Shown here one piece after another: positions 18,780 through 26,757 of a stretch of DNA of 64,000 nucleotides. Positions within the stretch are counted from its first letter, which is position 1, and every line of letters begins with the position of its first letter. Under the pieces are notes generated by a model. The model saw only the letters and a program-made list of their open reading frames with translations. It was not told where the DNA came from and did no database searches. A program made the translations under genes and the position numbers. This stretch comes from Paenibacillus barcinonensis (lineage in GTDB: Bacteria > Bacillota > Bacilli > Paenibacillales > Paenibacillaceae), in assembly GCF_003217495.1 (NCBI RefSeq), contig NZ_QJSW01000011.1, positions 1 through 64,000 of the forward strand, in the 5' to 3' direction.

Positions 18780-18809
18780 ACTATACCACTTGCCTATCGT
18801 CATTGTCAA
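18780..18809 (-). promoter_or_regulatory. Sigma-A promoter of infC-rpmI-rplT
   Basis: On the minus strand TTGACA (18804-18809) and TATAGT (18780-18785) are separated by 18 bases, placing the start of the L20 leader near 18773. Confidence 0.85.
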
Positions 18810-18889
18810 CACCAAATGCATTATTTTTTCAATCCTTGTGACATACGCATAGGCATGAGGTTATGATCGGGAATTAACCTCTACAAAAA

Positions 18890-20128
18890 TTATCCCTGCT
18901 TGCTCTGAACCTCATCCAGACGCACAACACGAGTGTGCTGCGTGTGACTCCACTGTTTATTGTTCTGTGTAAAGAACGCATAGAACGTAATCGGATACCA
19001 GGACAACAGATAGATCGGGAACAGGATCAGATAGAGATATACTTTTGCAAAAGTAACCTTCTCGAGCGCCATCGACAACAGGAACGTTAGCACATTCATT
19101 CCGATCGCCAGGAAACCAACCCATAACGGGAAATATCCGTAAATGTTCGCAATGTGCGGGCCATTAAACACATAGATGTCCAGTGACATCACAGCGGTTA
19201 GCAGGAAGGTTAGCAGTACGACATACACGTTGGCACCATACACAGCCAGGTCGAACTTAACCAAGCTACGTTCCTTAATGGACTGCCATAGTAACGGGAA
19301 GAAATATCTTCTTGCTACCGTGAAGTGACCCTGCATCCAACGCAGACGTTGTCTTGCTGACGCTTTGAAGGTCAATGGTTTCTCATCAAACACTTTGGCA
19401 TCGTAGTTAAACACAGGATATACGTTACGCTGTACGCTCCGCATGGTGAACTCCAAATCCTCTACAAGACTTGTCGCCCCCCAGCCAATTTCTTTGAGCA
19501 GATTCGTTTCAAAACACATTCCGGTTCCACCCAGAAAATTAGCCATGTTCAGATTGTGACGGGACAACTGCCACAAACGGTTGATGTACCAGTAGGATAC
19601 ACCATAAGCTGCGGTAATCCAGGAATCTTCAGGATTCTTCGTATCAATATACCCTTGAATAACGCGGGCTCCATTACAAAGATCATCGTTCATTTCAGTA
19701 AGGAAGTTTTGCTCCACCAAATTATCGGCGTCAAACATTACAACCGCATCATATTGGCGTGGCAAATCCCATAAATACTTGAGCATCCATTCGATGGCAT
19801 ATCCTTTACCTCTGAGGTCTGGATTAGTACGAACACAAGCATTCCAGCCATGTTGACGGACAATGTCCGCCGTACTGTCTGTACAGTTGTCACAGATGAC
19901 AAACACATCATACAGATCCCGTGGATAATCCAGTTGCTTCAGATTTTCCATTAGCGCACCGATTACTTGTTCCTCGTTGTGTGCTGCGACAAGCACAGCA
20001 AATGATTTTGTTGCAGGATAATGTTTCTTTTTCTTTTTCTTATACAGACCGAACAGCGAAAACGTGAATTGGTACACAGCCAGCAGCGCCAAGATGACCT
20101 GCAGCGTGACAATTATAGCGTCCAACAT
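18890..20128 (-). CDS. Membrane glycosyltransferase, family 2
   Basis: A 412-residue processive-type GT2 enzyme, related to cellulose synthase, hyaluronan synthase and poly-N-acetylglucosamine synthase. One N-terminal transmembrane helix (about 3-28) precedes a KKKKKK stretch and the catalytic domain. The domain shows VLVAAHNEE, the nucleotide/metal DAD motif in VMFDADNLVEQ, the catalytic base region SLVEDLEFTM, and the acceptor-binding QRLRWMQGH. Three to four helices follow (about 290-390). No partner polysaccharide gene is adjacent, so the product is unknown. It appears monocistronic. Confidence 0.9.
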   Translation of the reverse strand: MLDAIIVTLQVILALLAVYQFTFSLFGLYKKKKKKHYPATKSFAVLVAAHNEEQVIGALMENLKQLDYPRDLYDVFVICDNCTDSTADIVRQHGWNACVRTNPDLRGKGYAIEWMLKYLWDLPRQYDAVVMFDADNLVEQNFLTEMNDDLCNGARVIQGYIDTKNPEDSWITAAYGVSYWYINRLWQLSRHNLNMANFLGGTGMCFETNLLKEIGWGATSLVEDLEFTMRSVQRNVYPVFNYDAKVFDEKPLTFKASARQRLRWMQGHFTVARRYFFPLLWQSIKERSLVKFDLAVYGANVYVVLLTFLLTAVMSLDIYVFNGPHIANIYGYFPLWVGFLAIGMNVLTFLLSMALEKVTFAKVYLYLILFPIYLLSWYPITFYAFFTQNNKQWSHTQHTRVVRLDEVQSKQG

Positions 20129-20304
20129 CGTTCTCTGTTACCCCCTTTTTTTTAAAACCCAGATTACATAAGCGTTCTCTTCCTGATTCTGCATCTCATC
20201 TTTTTTTGTAAATTGCAGAATATGACCCTGTTCTTTTGAGTAATACGCAAATATTTCAGGCAATGTTTCAACTCCATGGCAACGACCTGTTGACCGCTTT
20301 ATTG

Positions 20305-20333
20305 ATTCTGTATTCTTTTCAGCTAATTGTCAA
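20305..20333 (-). promoter_or_regulatory. Probable promoter of the GT2 gene
   Basis: TTGACA (20328-20333, minus strand) is followed after 17 bases by CAGAAT (20305-20310), a four-of-six match to the -10 consensus. It lies about 180 bases before the start codon. Confidence 0.5.
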
Positions 20334-20550
20334 AACCCCAATTCTACTTCCTAAAGCAGAAATGTGAACTTAAAACGCTGAATATACACTCCGTCATGCC
20401 ACAACCTTGCATTCATGCCTGTTATATCTTATTTTCAGCCGTTTTCTTGATTTTTATTTCTAAAGTCCCTTCTTTTTTGTGCGGCCCGCTGCAGTTGAAG
20501 CATGCTTCTACCTCAAATAACGTAATTAGGCCCCAAAAAGTTTGATCTGT

Positions 20551-20595
20551 AACTCACATTTTTTTACCTGAATCGAAACTCACATTTTTTTACCT
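20551..20595 (+). repeat. 19-bp perfect direct repeat
   Basis: AACTCACATTTTTTTACCT occurs at 20551-20569 and again at 20577-20595, a period of 26 bases. It sits in the 760-base gene-free stretch between the GT2 gene and the PAP2 gene, about 115 bases upstream of the PAP2 promoter. Nothing else in the stretch looks coding. Confidence 0.8.
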
Positions 20596-20710
20596 CAAAT
20601 CGCCCATGTTGAATCATTGTAGCTTTTTTCAACAATCGAAGTCAAAAAGAAGCATTGGTTCTTCACCCACTCTTTTACATGAAATTTACGTTCTTTACAT
20701 GTGTTCATCT

Positions 20711-20739
20711 TGAAAAGGACAACATTTAAAAATATGATA
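20711..20739 (+). promoter_or_regulatory. Sigma-A promoter of the PAP2-glycosyltransferase pair
   Basis: TTGAAA (20711-20716) and TATGAT (20734-20739) are separated by 17 bases. The resulting leader of about 145 bases contains a stable GCCGCC/GGCGGC hairpin (20853-20869) just upstream of the ribosome-binding site. Confidence 0.65.
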
Positions 20740-20889
20740 AACATAACCCCGAAATAACCTTGAGACCTCGAGGACATTTATTTCATTCCCTTGAACAGGG
20801 GGTATATCGTAATCAAGGCGAAACCGGACACTGGTAACATCCCGGAAATACTGCCGCCCTCGGGGCGGCCTGACTGGCAGGAGGCCAAT

Positions 20890-21417
20890 ATGAGCCGTTT
20901 TATCTTAAAGTTTCAACAGTACGACCGTAATGTGTTTATGTGGATCAATGGCCGTCTTCATAACCGGTTTATGAACTTCTGGCTATACTATTTCACCCAT
21001 CTAGGCGGGGCAACGGCTTCCATTGCTGTATCTCTGTTCATCTGGCTTCTCGCACCGGCTCCATGGAGCACGACCGGGCTTCAGGCCTGCATCGCTTTGG
21101 CGGTAAGTCATATCCCTGTAGCTATAGCCAAAAAGCTGTATCCACGCATTCGGCCATATTTGGCCATTCCGGATACCATCACTTTTCGCAATCCTCTAAC
21201 GGATCATTCGTTTCCATCAGGGCATACAACAGCTATTTTTTCGGTTACAGTCCCCTTTATGGCTGCTGAGCCGTTTCTTTTGCTCACATTGTTGCCTGTG
21301 GCTATAATTGTCGGATTCTCTCGGATTTATCTGGGGCTTCATTATCCATCCGATGTTTTGGCAGGAGCCACAATCGGTACTTTAGTCGCACTTGCGACAG
21401 TTGCATTCTGGGCTTAA
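20890..21417 (+). CDS. PAP2-family membrane phosphatase
   Basis: A 175-residue integral membrane phosphatase. The three catalytic motifs of the phosphatidic acid phosphatase 2 superfamily are complete: KKLYPRIRP, PSGHT, and SRIYLGLHYPSD. Likely substrates are undecaprenyl diphosphate (as for BcrC) or a lipid phosphate. The frame opens at 20791, but the start at 20890 (MSRFILKFQQ) has AGGAGG five bases upstream. A lipid glycosyltransferase gene follows 50 bases downstream, so a role in lipid or envelope metabolism is reasonable. Confidence 0.9.
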   Translation: MSRFILKFQQYDRNVFMWINGRLHNRFMNFWLYYFTHLGGATASIAVSLFIWLLAPAPWSTTGLQACIALAVSHIPVAIAKKLYPRIRPYLAIPDTITFRNPLTDHSFPSGHTTAIFSVTVPFMAAEPFLLLTLLPVAIIVGFSRIYLGLHYPSDVLAGATIGTLVALATVAFWA

Positions 21418-21467
21418 AGCCGATATGTTAGACTCAGGAAAACCTAGCAGGAACAGGTGAAGCAAGC

Positions 21468-22619
21468 GTGGAGAAAAAAAGAATTTTACTATTATCAGAA
21501 GGTTTTGGTGCAGGTCATACTCAGGCAGCCTATGCACTGTCCAGTCATTTACGGAAGTTGTCACCTCATCTGCAAACGAAAGTACTTGAGCTGGGAAGCT
21601 TCCTGAACCCGAAAGTCGCACCGCTTATTATCAATGCTTACAAGAAAACAGTAACCAATCAGCCAAAACTAATTGGTTACGTATATAAGCAGCAATACAA
21701 AAAACCAATCAATCGACTGACTACTCTTGCACTGCATAAATTGTTCTACACCCATACCCGCAGTGTTGTTCGTCAATTGCATCCCAATGCTATTGTGTGC
21801 ACACATCCGATTCCGAGCGCCGTGATCTCCCGATTAAAGCGCCTGGGCACGCAGGTTCCGCTGTGCAACGTCCTAACGGATTATGATGCGCATGGCACAT
21901 GGGTTAGCCCCGAGGTGGATCTGTACCTCGTTTCTTCAGAAGAAGTAAAGGCCAAGCTGATGCACCGTGGAGTTGCAGTCGACAAAATTAAAGTCACAGG
22001 CATACCTGTGCATCCAAACTTCTGGGAACACCCCCATCATGATGAGATTCGTTCCAGATTCAATCTGAAGAACATGCCCACTGTGCTTGTAATGGGCGGT
22101 GGCTGGGGAATGCTCAGTGATAAAGTGGTTCATCAGCTGTTAGCGCGGTGGCATGAGGATGTACAGATCATTTTTTGCCATGGCCGCAATGACAAAGCAC
22201 GGTTTAGCATGGAACAGGACCCTCTGTTTCAAAAAGAAAACATTCATATTATTGGATACACAACGGAAATTGACAAATTAATGGAAGTATCCGATCTATT
22301 GATTACCAAGCCCGGCGGAATGACCTGCAGTGAGGGTTTGGCAAAAGGCATCCCTATGTTATTTCATAACCCCATTCCAGGGCAGGAAGAAGAAAATGTA
22401 CATTACTTCACGTCCAAAGGTCTAGGCGAACTCATTACCTCGCTGGATGTGGTTGTAAAGTGGATGAACAAGCTACTACGCCAGTACCCGGAAATCGTGC
22501 AGAAGCGCCAGCGTCATCTGACCGAGATCGCCAAAGTACATCCTATGGAAAGTGCCCAATGTATTATGAATCTGCTACAGGATATACAGCCCTCCTCCTC
22601 AGAGGAGACCCCCGTATAA
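21468..22619 (+). CDS. MGDG-synthase/UgtP-type glycosyltransferase
   Basis: A 383-residue GT28/MGDG-synthase family enzyme, which transfers a sugar from a nucleotide donor to diacylglycerol or a related lipid. The N-terminal motif LLLSEGFGAGHTQAA is characteristic of the acceptor domain. The C-terminal donor-site signature is VLVMGGGWGM followed by LLITKPGGMTCSEGLAKG and NPIPGQEEEN. It starts with GTG and follows the PAP2 gene closely. B. subtilis UgtP makes glucosyl-diacylglycerol for lipoteichoic acid anchoring; this may be a paralogue rather than the orthologue. Confidence 0.85.
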   Translation: MEKKRILLLSEGFGAGHTQAAYALSSHLRKLSPHLQTKVLELGSFLNPKVAPLIINAYKKTVTNQPKLIGYVYKQQYKKPINRLTTLALHKLFYTHTRSVVRQLHPNAIVCTHPIPSAVISRLKRLGTQVPLCNVLTDYDAHGTWVSPEVDLYLVSSEEVKAKLMHRGVAVDKIKVTGIPVHPNFWEHPHHDEIRSRFNLKNMPTVLVMGGGWGMLSDKVVHQLLARWHEDVQIIFCHGRNDKARFSMEQDPLFQKENIHIIGYTTEIDKLMEVSDLLITKPGGMTCSEGLAKGIPMLFHNPIPGQEEENVHYFTSKGLGELITSLDVVVKWMNKLLRQYPEIVQKRQRHLTEIAKVHPMESAQCIMNLLQDIQPSSSEETPV

Positions 22620-22674
22620 CCTGAGTAGTAGCTCAGCAGAATGATCCCAACACGTACACTTACACGTACAATTG

Positions 22675-22710
22675 AAAAAGGTGCCTTCAGAGCGAAGGCA
22701 CCTTTTTTTT
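22675..22710. terminator. Bidirectional terminator between converging genes
   Basis: AAAAAGGTGCCTTC and GAAGGCACCTTTTTTTT form a perfect stem. T-runs on both strands serve the plus-strand glycosyltransferase and the minus-strand ABC transporter operon. Confidence 0.92.
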
Positions 22711-22745
22711 GTTATTCAAGCTCTCTTCTATTTGCACTTTGTTGA

Positions 22746-24290
22746 CTATTGTATGCCCGCAGATTTCAAGTACTCCTGCCATTGCTTCGTGTACTCAGAC
22801 TGAATTTTCTCCAGGCCTGCCTGTTTTGCCTTTTCCATAAAGGTTTTAAGTCCACCCTCAACATCAGCAACGAGGCCTACGTTAAGCGGATACAAATACT
22901 GCTTCTCCACTTGCTCCAAAGCGGCTTTCTCTGCCTGATAAGGCGTCCAGTCTTCCGCAAAGCCAGTGAAGATGTCCGGCTTTTTAATTTTGTCGAGATC
23001 TTTGAACATGGTCAGTACCTCATCAAAGCTCTTGTCGTAAAGCATGAACTCTGGATTACGCCATGCCCAACCATTCATGCCTTCACGCGGGAAGCCATTG
23101 CTTTGCGAATCTCCGATCATATGATAATATCCGTCTTTTACTTCAAAGTTTTTGCCTTCTACACCATACTCGGTCAGCCAGTTATAACGTTTATCGGTAA
23201 CCATTTTCTCATAGAATGCAAGCGCTCTTTCCGGGTTTTTGCTGCTACGCGGAATAGCAAAGCCGTTGTGAATTGGATGCACCGGCTGTGCAAAGCCTTT
23301 TGCATTTGGATAAGGGAAATATCCCAGCTTCCAGTCTGGATGAGTAGACTGAATTTTGATGACGTCAGAGTTGAATTTGTTTGGGTTCTCCCCGGCAAGA
23401 ATAACAGCTGCTTTACCATTTTGAAGCAAGGAATTGGACGTATCCTTCACGTTCAGTACGTTTTTCGGGAAAAAGCCTTTATCCATCCAGCGTTTGTATG
23501 TTTTGAGATCCTCCAGATGCTGTGCAGAGCCCCAGTAAGACGTCACTGTGGATGGTGTGTCATACATAATATCCAGTCCGTATGGAAGCTGTCCTGCTGT
23601 ATTTACCAGCTTGGACGTCAACTGACGAATACCATGTGTATGGTTTGCATTGCTGTCTGCAATCGGAATCATGTTTGGCTCATTGGCTTTGATACCCTCC
23701 AGATAAGCCTCCAACGTCTCCAAGGATTCCGGCTTAGGCAGGTTATACTTCTCGCGCAAATCTTCGCGATACGCAATACCTTCCGTTACGTATTCAATCC
23801 ATGTGGATGGAACAGTGTAGATTTTATCGTTGATTTTAACTGCATTCCACATATCATCTGGGACATGGGATTTCAGCTCAGGTGTCTTAGGCAAAAGTTC
23901 GTCCAGGGGCAGGAATGCGCCTTTTTTCGCATAGGACTGATAATTCGTCCAGTCCGCTGTGAAGATCAAGTCGATCGGCTGTCCCGAGGAGAGCAGCAGT
24001 TTATATTTTTGATCCCAGTCTGTCCAGGAGGTGTAATTGAATTTTACATTGACGTTTAAATCTGCCTCTGCCAGCTTGTTTATTTCGGATTCAATTACAG
24101 GCAGGTCTTTAGGCGCGTCCCCCAGCATGTAAAATTGCAGCGTTACCTTCTCACCTTTATTATCGGATGAGCCCCCCTGCTCACTGCCTTGCGCATTTCC
24201 TCCAGAACCGCTGTTACAAGCGGCCAGCACCCCGGCAAACAGCATCAGGGCAAGTACCAGAGACAGGTGCCGAATCATTTTGTTACGCAT
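22746..24290 (-). CDS. Extracellular sugar-binding lipoprotein of an ABC transporter
   Basis: A 514-residue family-1 solute-binding lipoprotein (LplA/YtcQ-like). The signal peptide ends in LAAC with Cys25, followed by a Gly/Ser-rich linker. The mature domain begins at VTLQFYMLGDAPKD. Of two possible ATG codons, 24290 is favoured because it lies six bases after GGGAGG, whereas 24296 abuts it. It is the last gene of a three-gene operon and no ATPase is encoded; such importers share MsmX-type ATPases. Paenibacillus paralogues import plant or other oligosaccharides, but the ligand is not readable. Confidence 0.9.
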   Translation of the reverse strand: MRNKMIRHLSLVLALMLFAGVLAACNSGSGGNAQGSEQGGSSDNKGEKVTLQFYMLGDAPKDLPVIESEINKLAEADLNVNVKFNYTSWTDWDQKYKLLLSSGQPIDLIFTADWTNYQSYAKKGAFLPLDELLPKTPELKSHVPDDMWNAVKINDKIYTVPSTWIEYVTEGIAYREDLREKYNLPKPESLETLEAYLEGIKANEPNMIPIADSNANHTHGIRQLTSKLVNTAGQLPYGLDIMYDTPSTVTSYWGSAQHLEDLKTYKRWMDKGFFPKNVLNVKDTSNSLLQNGKAAVILAGENPNKFNSDVIKIQSTHPDWKLGYFPYPNAKGFAQPVHPIHNGFAIPRSSKNPERALAFYEKMVTDKRYNWLTEYGVEGKNFEVKDGYYHMIGDSQSNGFPREGMNGWAWRNPEFMLYDKSFDEVLTMFKDLDKIKKPDIFTGFAEDWTPYQAEKAALEQVEKQYLYPLNVGLVADVEGGLKTFMEKAKQAGLEKIQSEYTKQWQEYLKSAGIQ

Positions 24291-24396
24291 ACGCATCCTC
24301 CCTTTTTGTGTTAGACCTTATATATGTTAGCGCAGACTCGCTATGCATCAGACCCTCACCAGCACGTAGGCCTGAAGTCCCCAGCGTGTATACGTT

Positions 24397-25332
24397 CTAA
24401 CCTTTGACTGCTCCAATCGTAAGTCCCTTGACAAAATACCGTTGCACAAACGGGTACAAGAAGAGAATCGGGCCGGTGACGATAATAGCCATCGCCATCT
24501 TGGTGGACTCTGTTGGAACGTCCTGACTGAGTGTAACACCTGTACCAATCGCCATCTGATCAATAAATGTAATCGTATTCATGGTGTTGTACAGATAAAA
24601 TTGCAGCTGGTACATGTCCGGGTTGTTAATAAACAAGGATGATGTAAACCAGTCATTCCAGTATCCAAGGGCTAGAAACAAACCTACTGTCGCGATGCCC
24701 GGCATCGCCAGTTTAAGCACAATGCTGAAATAAATTCTAAAATCGTTAGCTCCGTCAATCTTCGCGGATTCAATCAGTTCATCTGGTACAGCAGAACGAA
24801 TGAAGTTTTTCATCAAAATAATCAGAAACGGCGTCATCAGTCCTGGAAAAATCAACACCGTATACGTATCCGTAAGGTTGAAATAGTTTGCCAGCATAAT
24901 GTACCAAGGCACAAGCCCCCCGCCGAACAAGGTCGTGAAGTAGATGAAAAAGGAGAACTTGTTGCGATATTTGAAATCTTTGCGCTGCAATACAAATCCA
25001 GCCATTGTGATAAAAAACAAGCCCAGTGTTGTGCCGACAACCGTCGTAAACACCGTCACTCCATATGCTTTGAGAACCTGAGTCGGGAATTTAAATACCA
25101 TCTTGTACCCTTCCAGTGAGAAGTGTGTCGGAAACAGATGATAGCCGTCCCGTACGATGGATTCGTTGCTACTGAATGATCCTGATAAAATAAGCAAGAA
25201 TGGCAGCAGACACATCAATGACAAAATAATGATGACACTGTAGGCAATCACTTGAAAGGCCAGATTGAATTCAGAATCTTTCGCACGAGTGCGGGTACGA
25301 ATTCCTCTTTGCGTATGCGTTTGTGTGCTCAT
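24397..25332 (-). CDS. Carbohydrate ABC transporter permease (LplC-type)
   Basis: A 311-residue binding-protein-dependent permease of the MalG/LplC type with six hydrophobic helices. The EAA coupling loop is PDELIESAKIDGANDFRIYF (about 180-200), contacting the ATPase. The N-terminus is basic and cytoplasmic and the C-terminus ends in KGLTIGAVKG, typical of this subgroup. It lies 33 bases after the LplB-type gene. Confidence 0.93.
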   Translation of the reverse strand: MSTQTHTQRGIRTRTRAKDSEFNLAFQVIAYSVIIILSLMCLLPFLLILSGSFSSNESIVRDGYHLFPTHFSLEGYKMVFKFPTQVLKAYGVTVFTTVVGTTLGLFFITMAGFVLQRKDFKYRNKFSFFIYFTTLFGGGLVPWYIMLANYFNLTDTYTVLIFPGLMTPFLIILMKNFIRSAVPDELIESAKIDGANDFRIYFSIVLKLAMPGIATVGLFLALGYWNDWFTSSLFINNPDMYQLQFYLYNTMNTITFIDQMAIGTGVTLSQDVPTESTKMAMAIIVTGPILFLYPFVQRYFVKGLTIGAVKG

Positions 25333-25365
25333 ATAGTTCTCCCTTCTGCCCCGCGGGCGGATATA

Positions 25366-26271
25366 TTAGAACAAGGCGTAGTCTTCATTAATTTTGCGAA
25401 TGATGTAGTTGACGGTCATGATCAGGATAAAGCCGAATAACGACTGATACAGCCCTGCTGCGGTTGCCATGCCAATATCGAAGGTCACCTTCAAAGAACG
25501 GTAAACATACGTATCAATGATATCCGTAGCGTTGTAAAGCACGCCATTATTTCCGATTAATTGATAGAACAGGTCAAACTGTCCTTTCATAATGCTGCCA
25601 AGCGAGAACAACAGCAAGATGACAAAGGTTGGCTTCAGCATCGGTACCGTAATGTACCAGATCCGTTGAAAGATGTTGGCTCCGTCAATGCGGGCCGCCT
25701 CATAATACTCGTCACTTATTCCTGTAATTGCGGCCAGATAGATGACCATGCTGTACCCGAGATTTTTCCATAGATAAAAGATAATGATCAGAAACACCCA
25801 GATCCATGGTGTATTGTAGATATCAACTGGCCCTGCTTCAAACCGCTTGAGTACCGTGTTCACAAACCCGGATTCATAGTTGAACATATTGTAAGCGATT
25901 ACACTTAATAGAACAAAAGAAATGAAGTAAGGCAGAAACATGACGGACTGGGTTATTTTTTTGAACAGCTTGCCCCGAATTTCACTGAGCATGATTGCAC
26001 AAATGATTGCCAGGCCGTTCCCCAATATAATGAAAGCTAGGTTGTAACCAACCGTGTTGGTCGTCAGTTTCAGCAGCATGCCCGACTGCCAGAGGAACTT
26101 GAAGTTATCCAGCCCGACAAATGGACTCCCGAACAGCCCTCCTGCAAAATCATAACTGGTAAATGCGTAATAAATACCGACCATCGGAAAATACGAGTTA
26201 ATTAGAAAAAAGATCAGCGTGGGCAGCAGCATGAGAAACATGATTTTGTTTTTGTTCAATTCTTTGAGCAT
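25366..26271 (-). CDS. Carbohydrate ABC transporter permease (LplB-type)
   Basis: A 301-residue permease of the MalF/LplB type with six hydrophobic helices. The EAA loop is DEYYEAARIDGANIFQRIWY and the C-terminus shows NYIIRKINEDYALF. The frame runs upstream to 26382 through a GATG-rich low-complexity stretch, but the start at 26271 has GGGAGGG eight bases upstream. It is first in the operon, divergent from a membrane-bound AraC regulator, a common pairing in which the regulator senses the transported sugar. Confidence 0.93.
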   Translation of the reverse strand: MLKELNKNKIMFLMLLPTLIFFLINSYFPMVGIYYAFTSYDFAGGLFGSPFVGLDNFKFLWQSGMLLKLTTNTVGYNLAFIILGNGLAIICAIMLSEIRGKLFKKITQSVMFLPYFISFVLLSVIAYNMFNYESGFVNTVLKRFEAGPVDIYNTPWIWVFLIIIFYLWKNLGYSMVIYLAAITGISDEYYEAARIDGANIFQRIWYITVPMLKPTFVILLLFSLGSIMKGQFDLFYQLIGNNGVLYNATDIIDTYVYRSLKVTFDIGMATAAGLYQSLFGFILIMTVNYIIRKINEDYALF

Positions 26272-26297
26272 GGCTCGATCCCTCCCGAATTGTAGCA

Positions 26298-26388
26298 GCG
26301 ATGCGTGATGAATGTTGTGGCGTTTAACGATGATGTAATGTAGCGATGTGCATGATACATGATGAGATGTGATGAGATGCATCGTGAA
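26298..26388. repeat. GATG-rich low-complexity tract
   Basis: About ten GATG/ATGATG units occur in roughly 90 bases directly upstream of the permease operon. It produces an artificial 37-codon extension of the permease frame. It may be the leader of that operon. No clean period was found. Confidence 0.6.
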
Positions 26389-26474
26389 GCTCTGGATTTA
26401 TTGTAAAACGCCATTGTTTAATTTGGATACTGAAGCTTCCTGCCAGATCATGAACGATACTGTGAATTTAGCTG

Positions 26475-26594
26475 TGAACAATTTGAACCATTCATGAAAT
26501 GAACGCATGTACGTTCACAAAAGTTGATATCGTGCATGCTCCTCAGCAAGTGAACAATCCAGCGAAAGTTGAACTTTATGTAGTGATCATGAAC
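26475..26594. promoter_or_regulatory. Cluster of TGAAC motifs between the AraC regulator and its transporter
   Basis: TGAAC occurs at 26475, 26484, 26500, 26551, 26570 and 26590, and its complement GTTCA at 26513. The 26500-26517 pair forms a TGAACG/CGTTCA palindrome. This density in a divergent intergenic region suggests operator half-sites. Binding by the adjacent AraC protein is inference. Confidence 0.45.
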
Positions 26595-26612
26595 TGAAAA
26601 ACCGGTTTTTTA

Positions 26613-26641
26613 TTGATGAAAACGCATACATACTATATAAT
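26613..26641 (+). promoter_or_regulatory. Sigma-A promoter of the AraC regulator gene
   Basis: TTGATG (26613-26618) and TATAAT (26636-26641) lie 17 bases apart, about 110 bases before the regulator start codon. Confidence 0.7.
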
Positions 26642-26757
26642 TCAAGGTACTCTTGTAATTCTGTTCCACAACTTATGCAATCCGATATCTCATGTGAAAT
26701 GACATGAAAATATATAAGTTCACTCCTATTCATCAGCAGGTTCAAGGGGGATAACCA

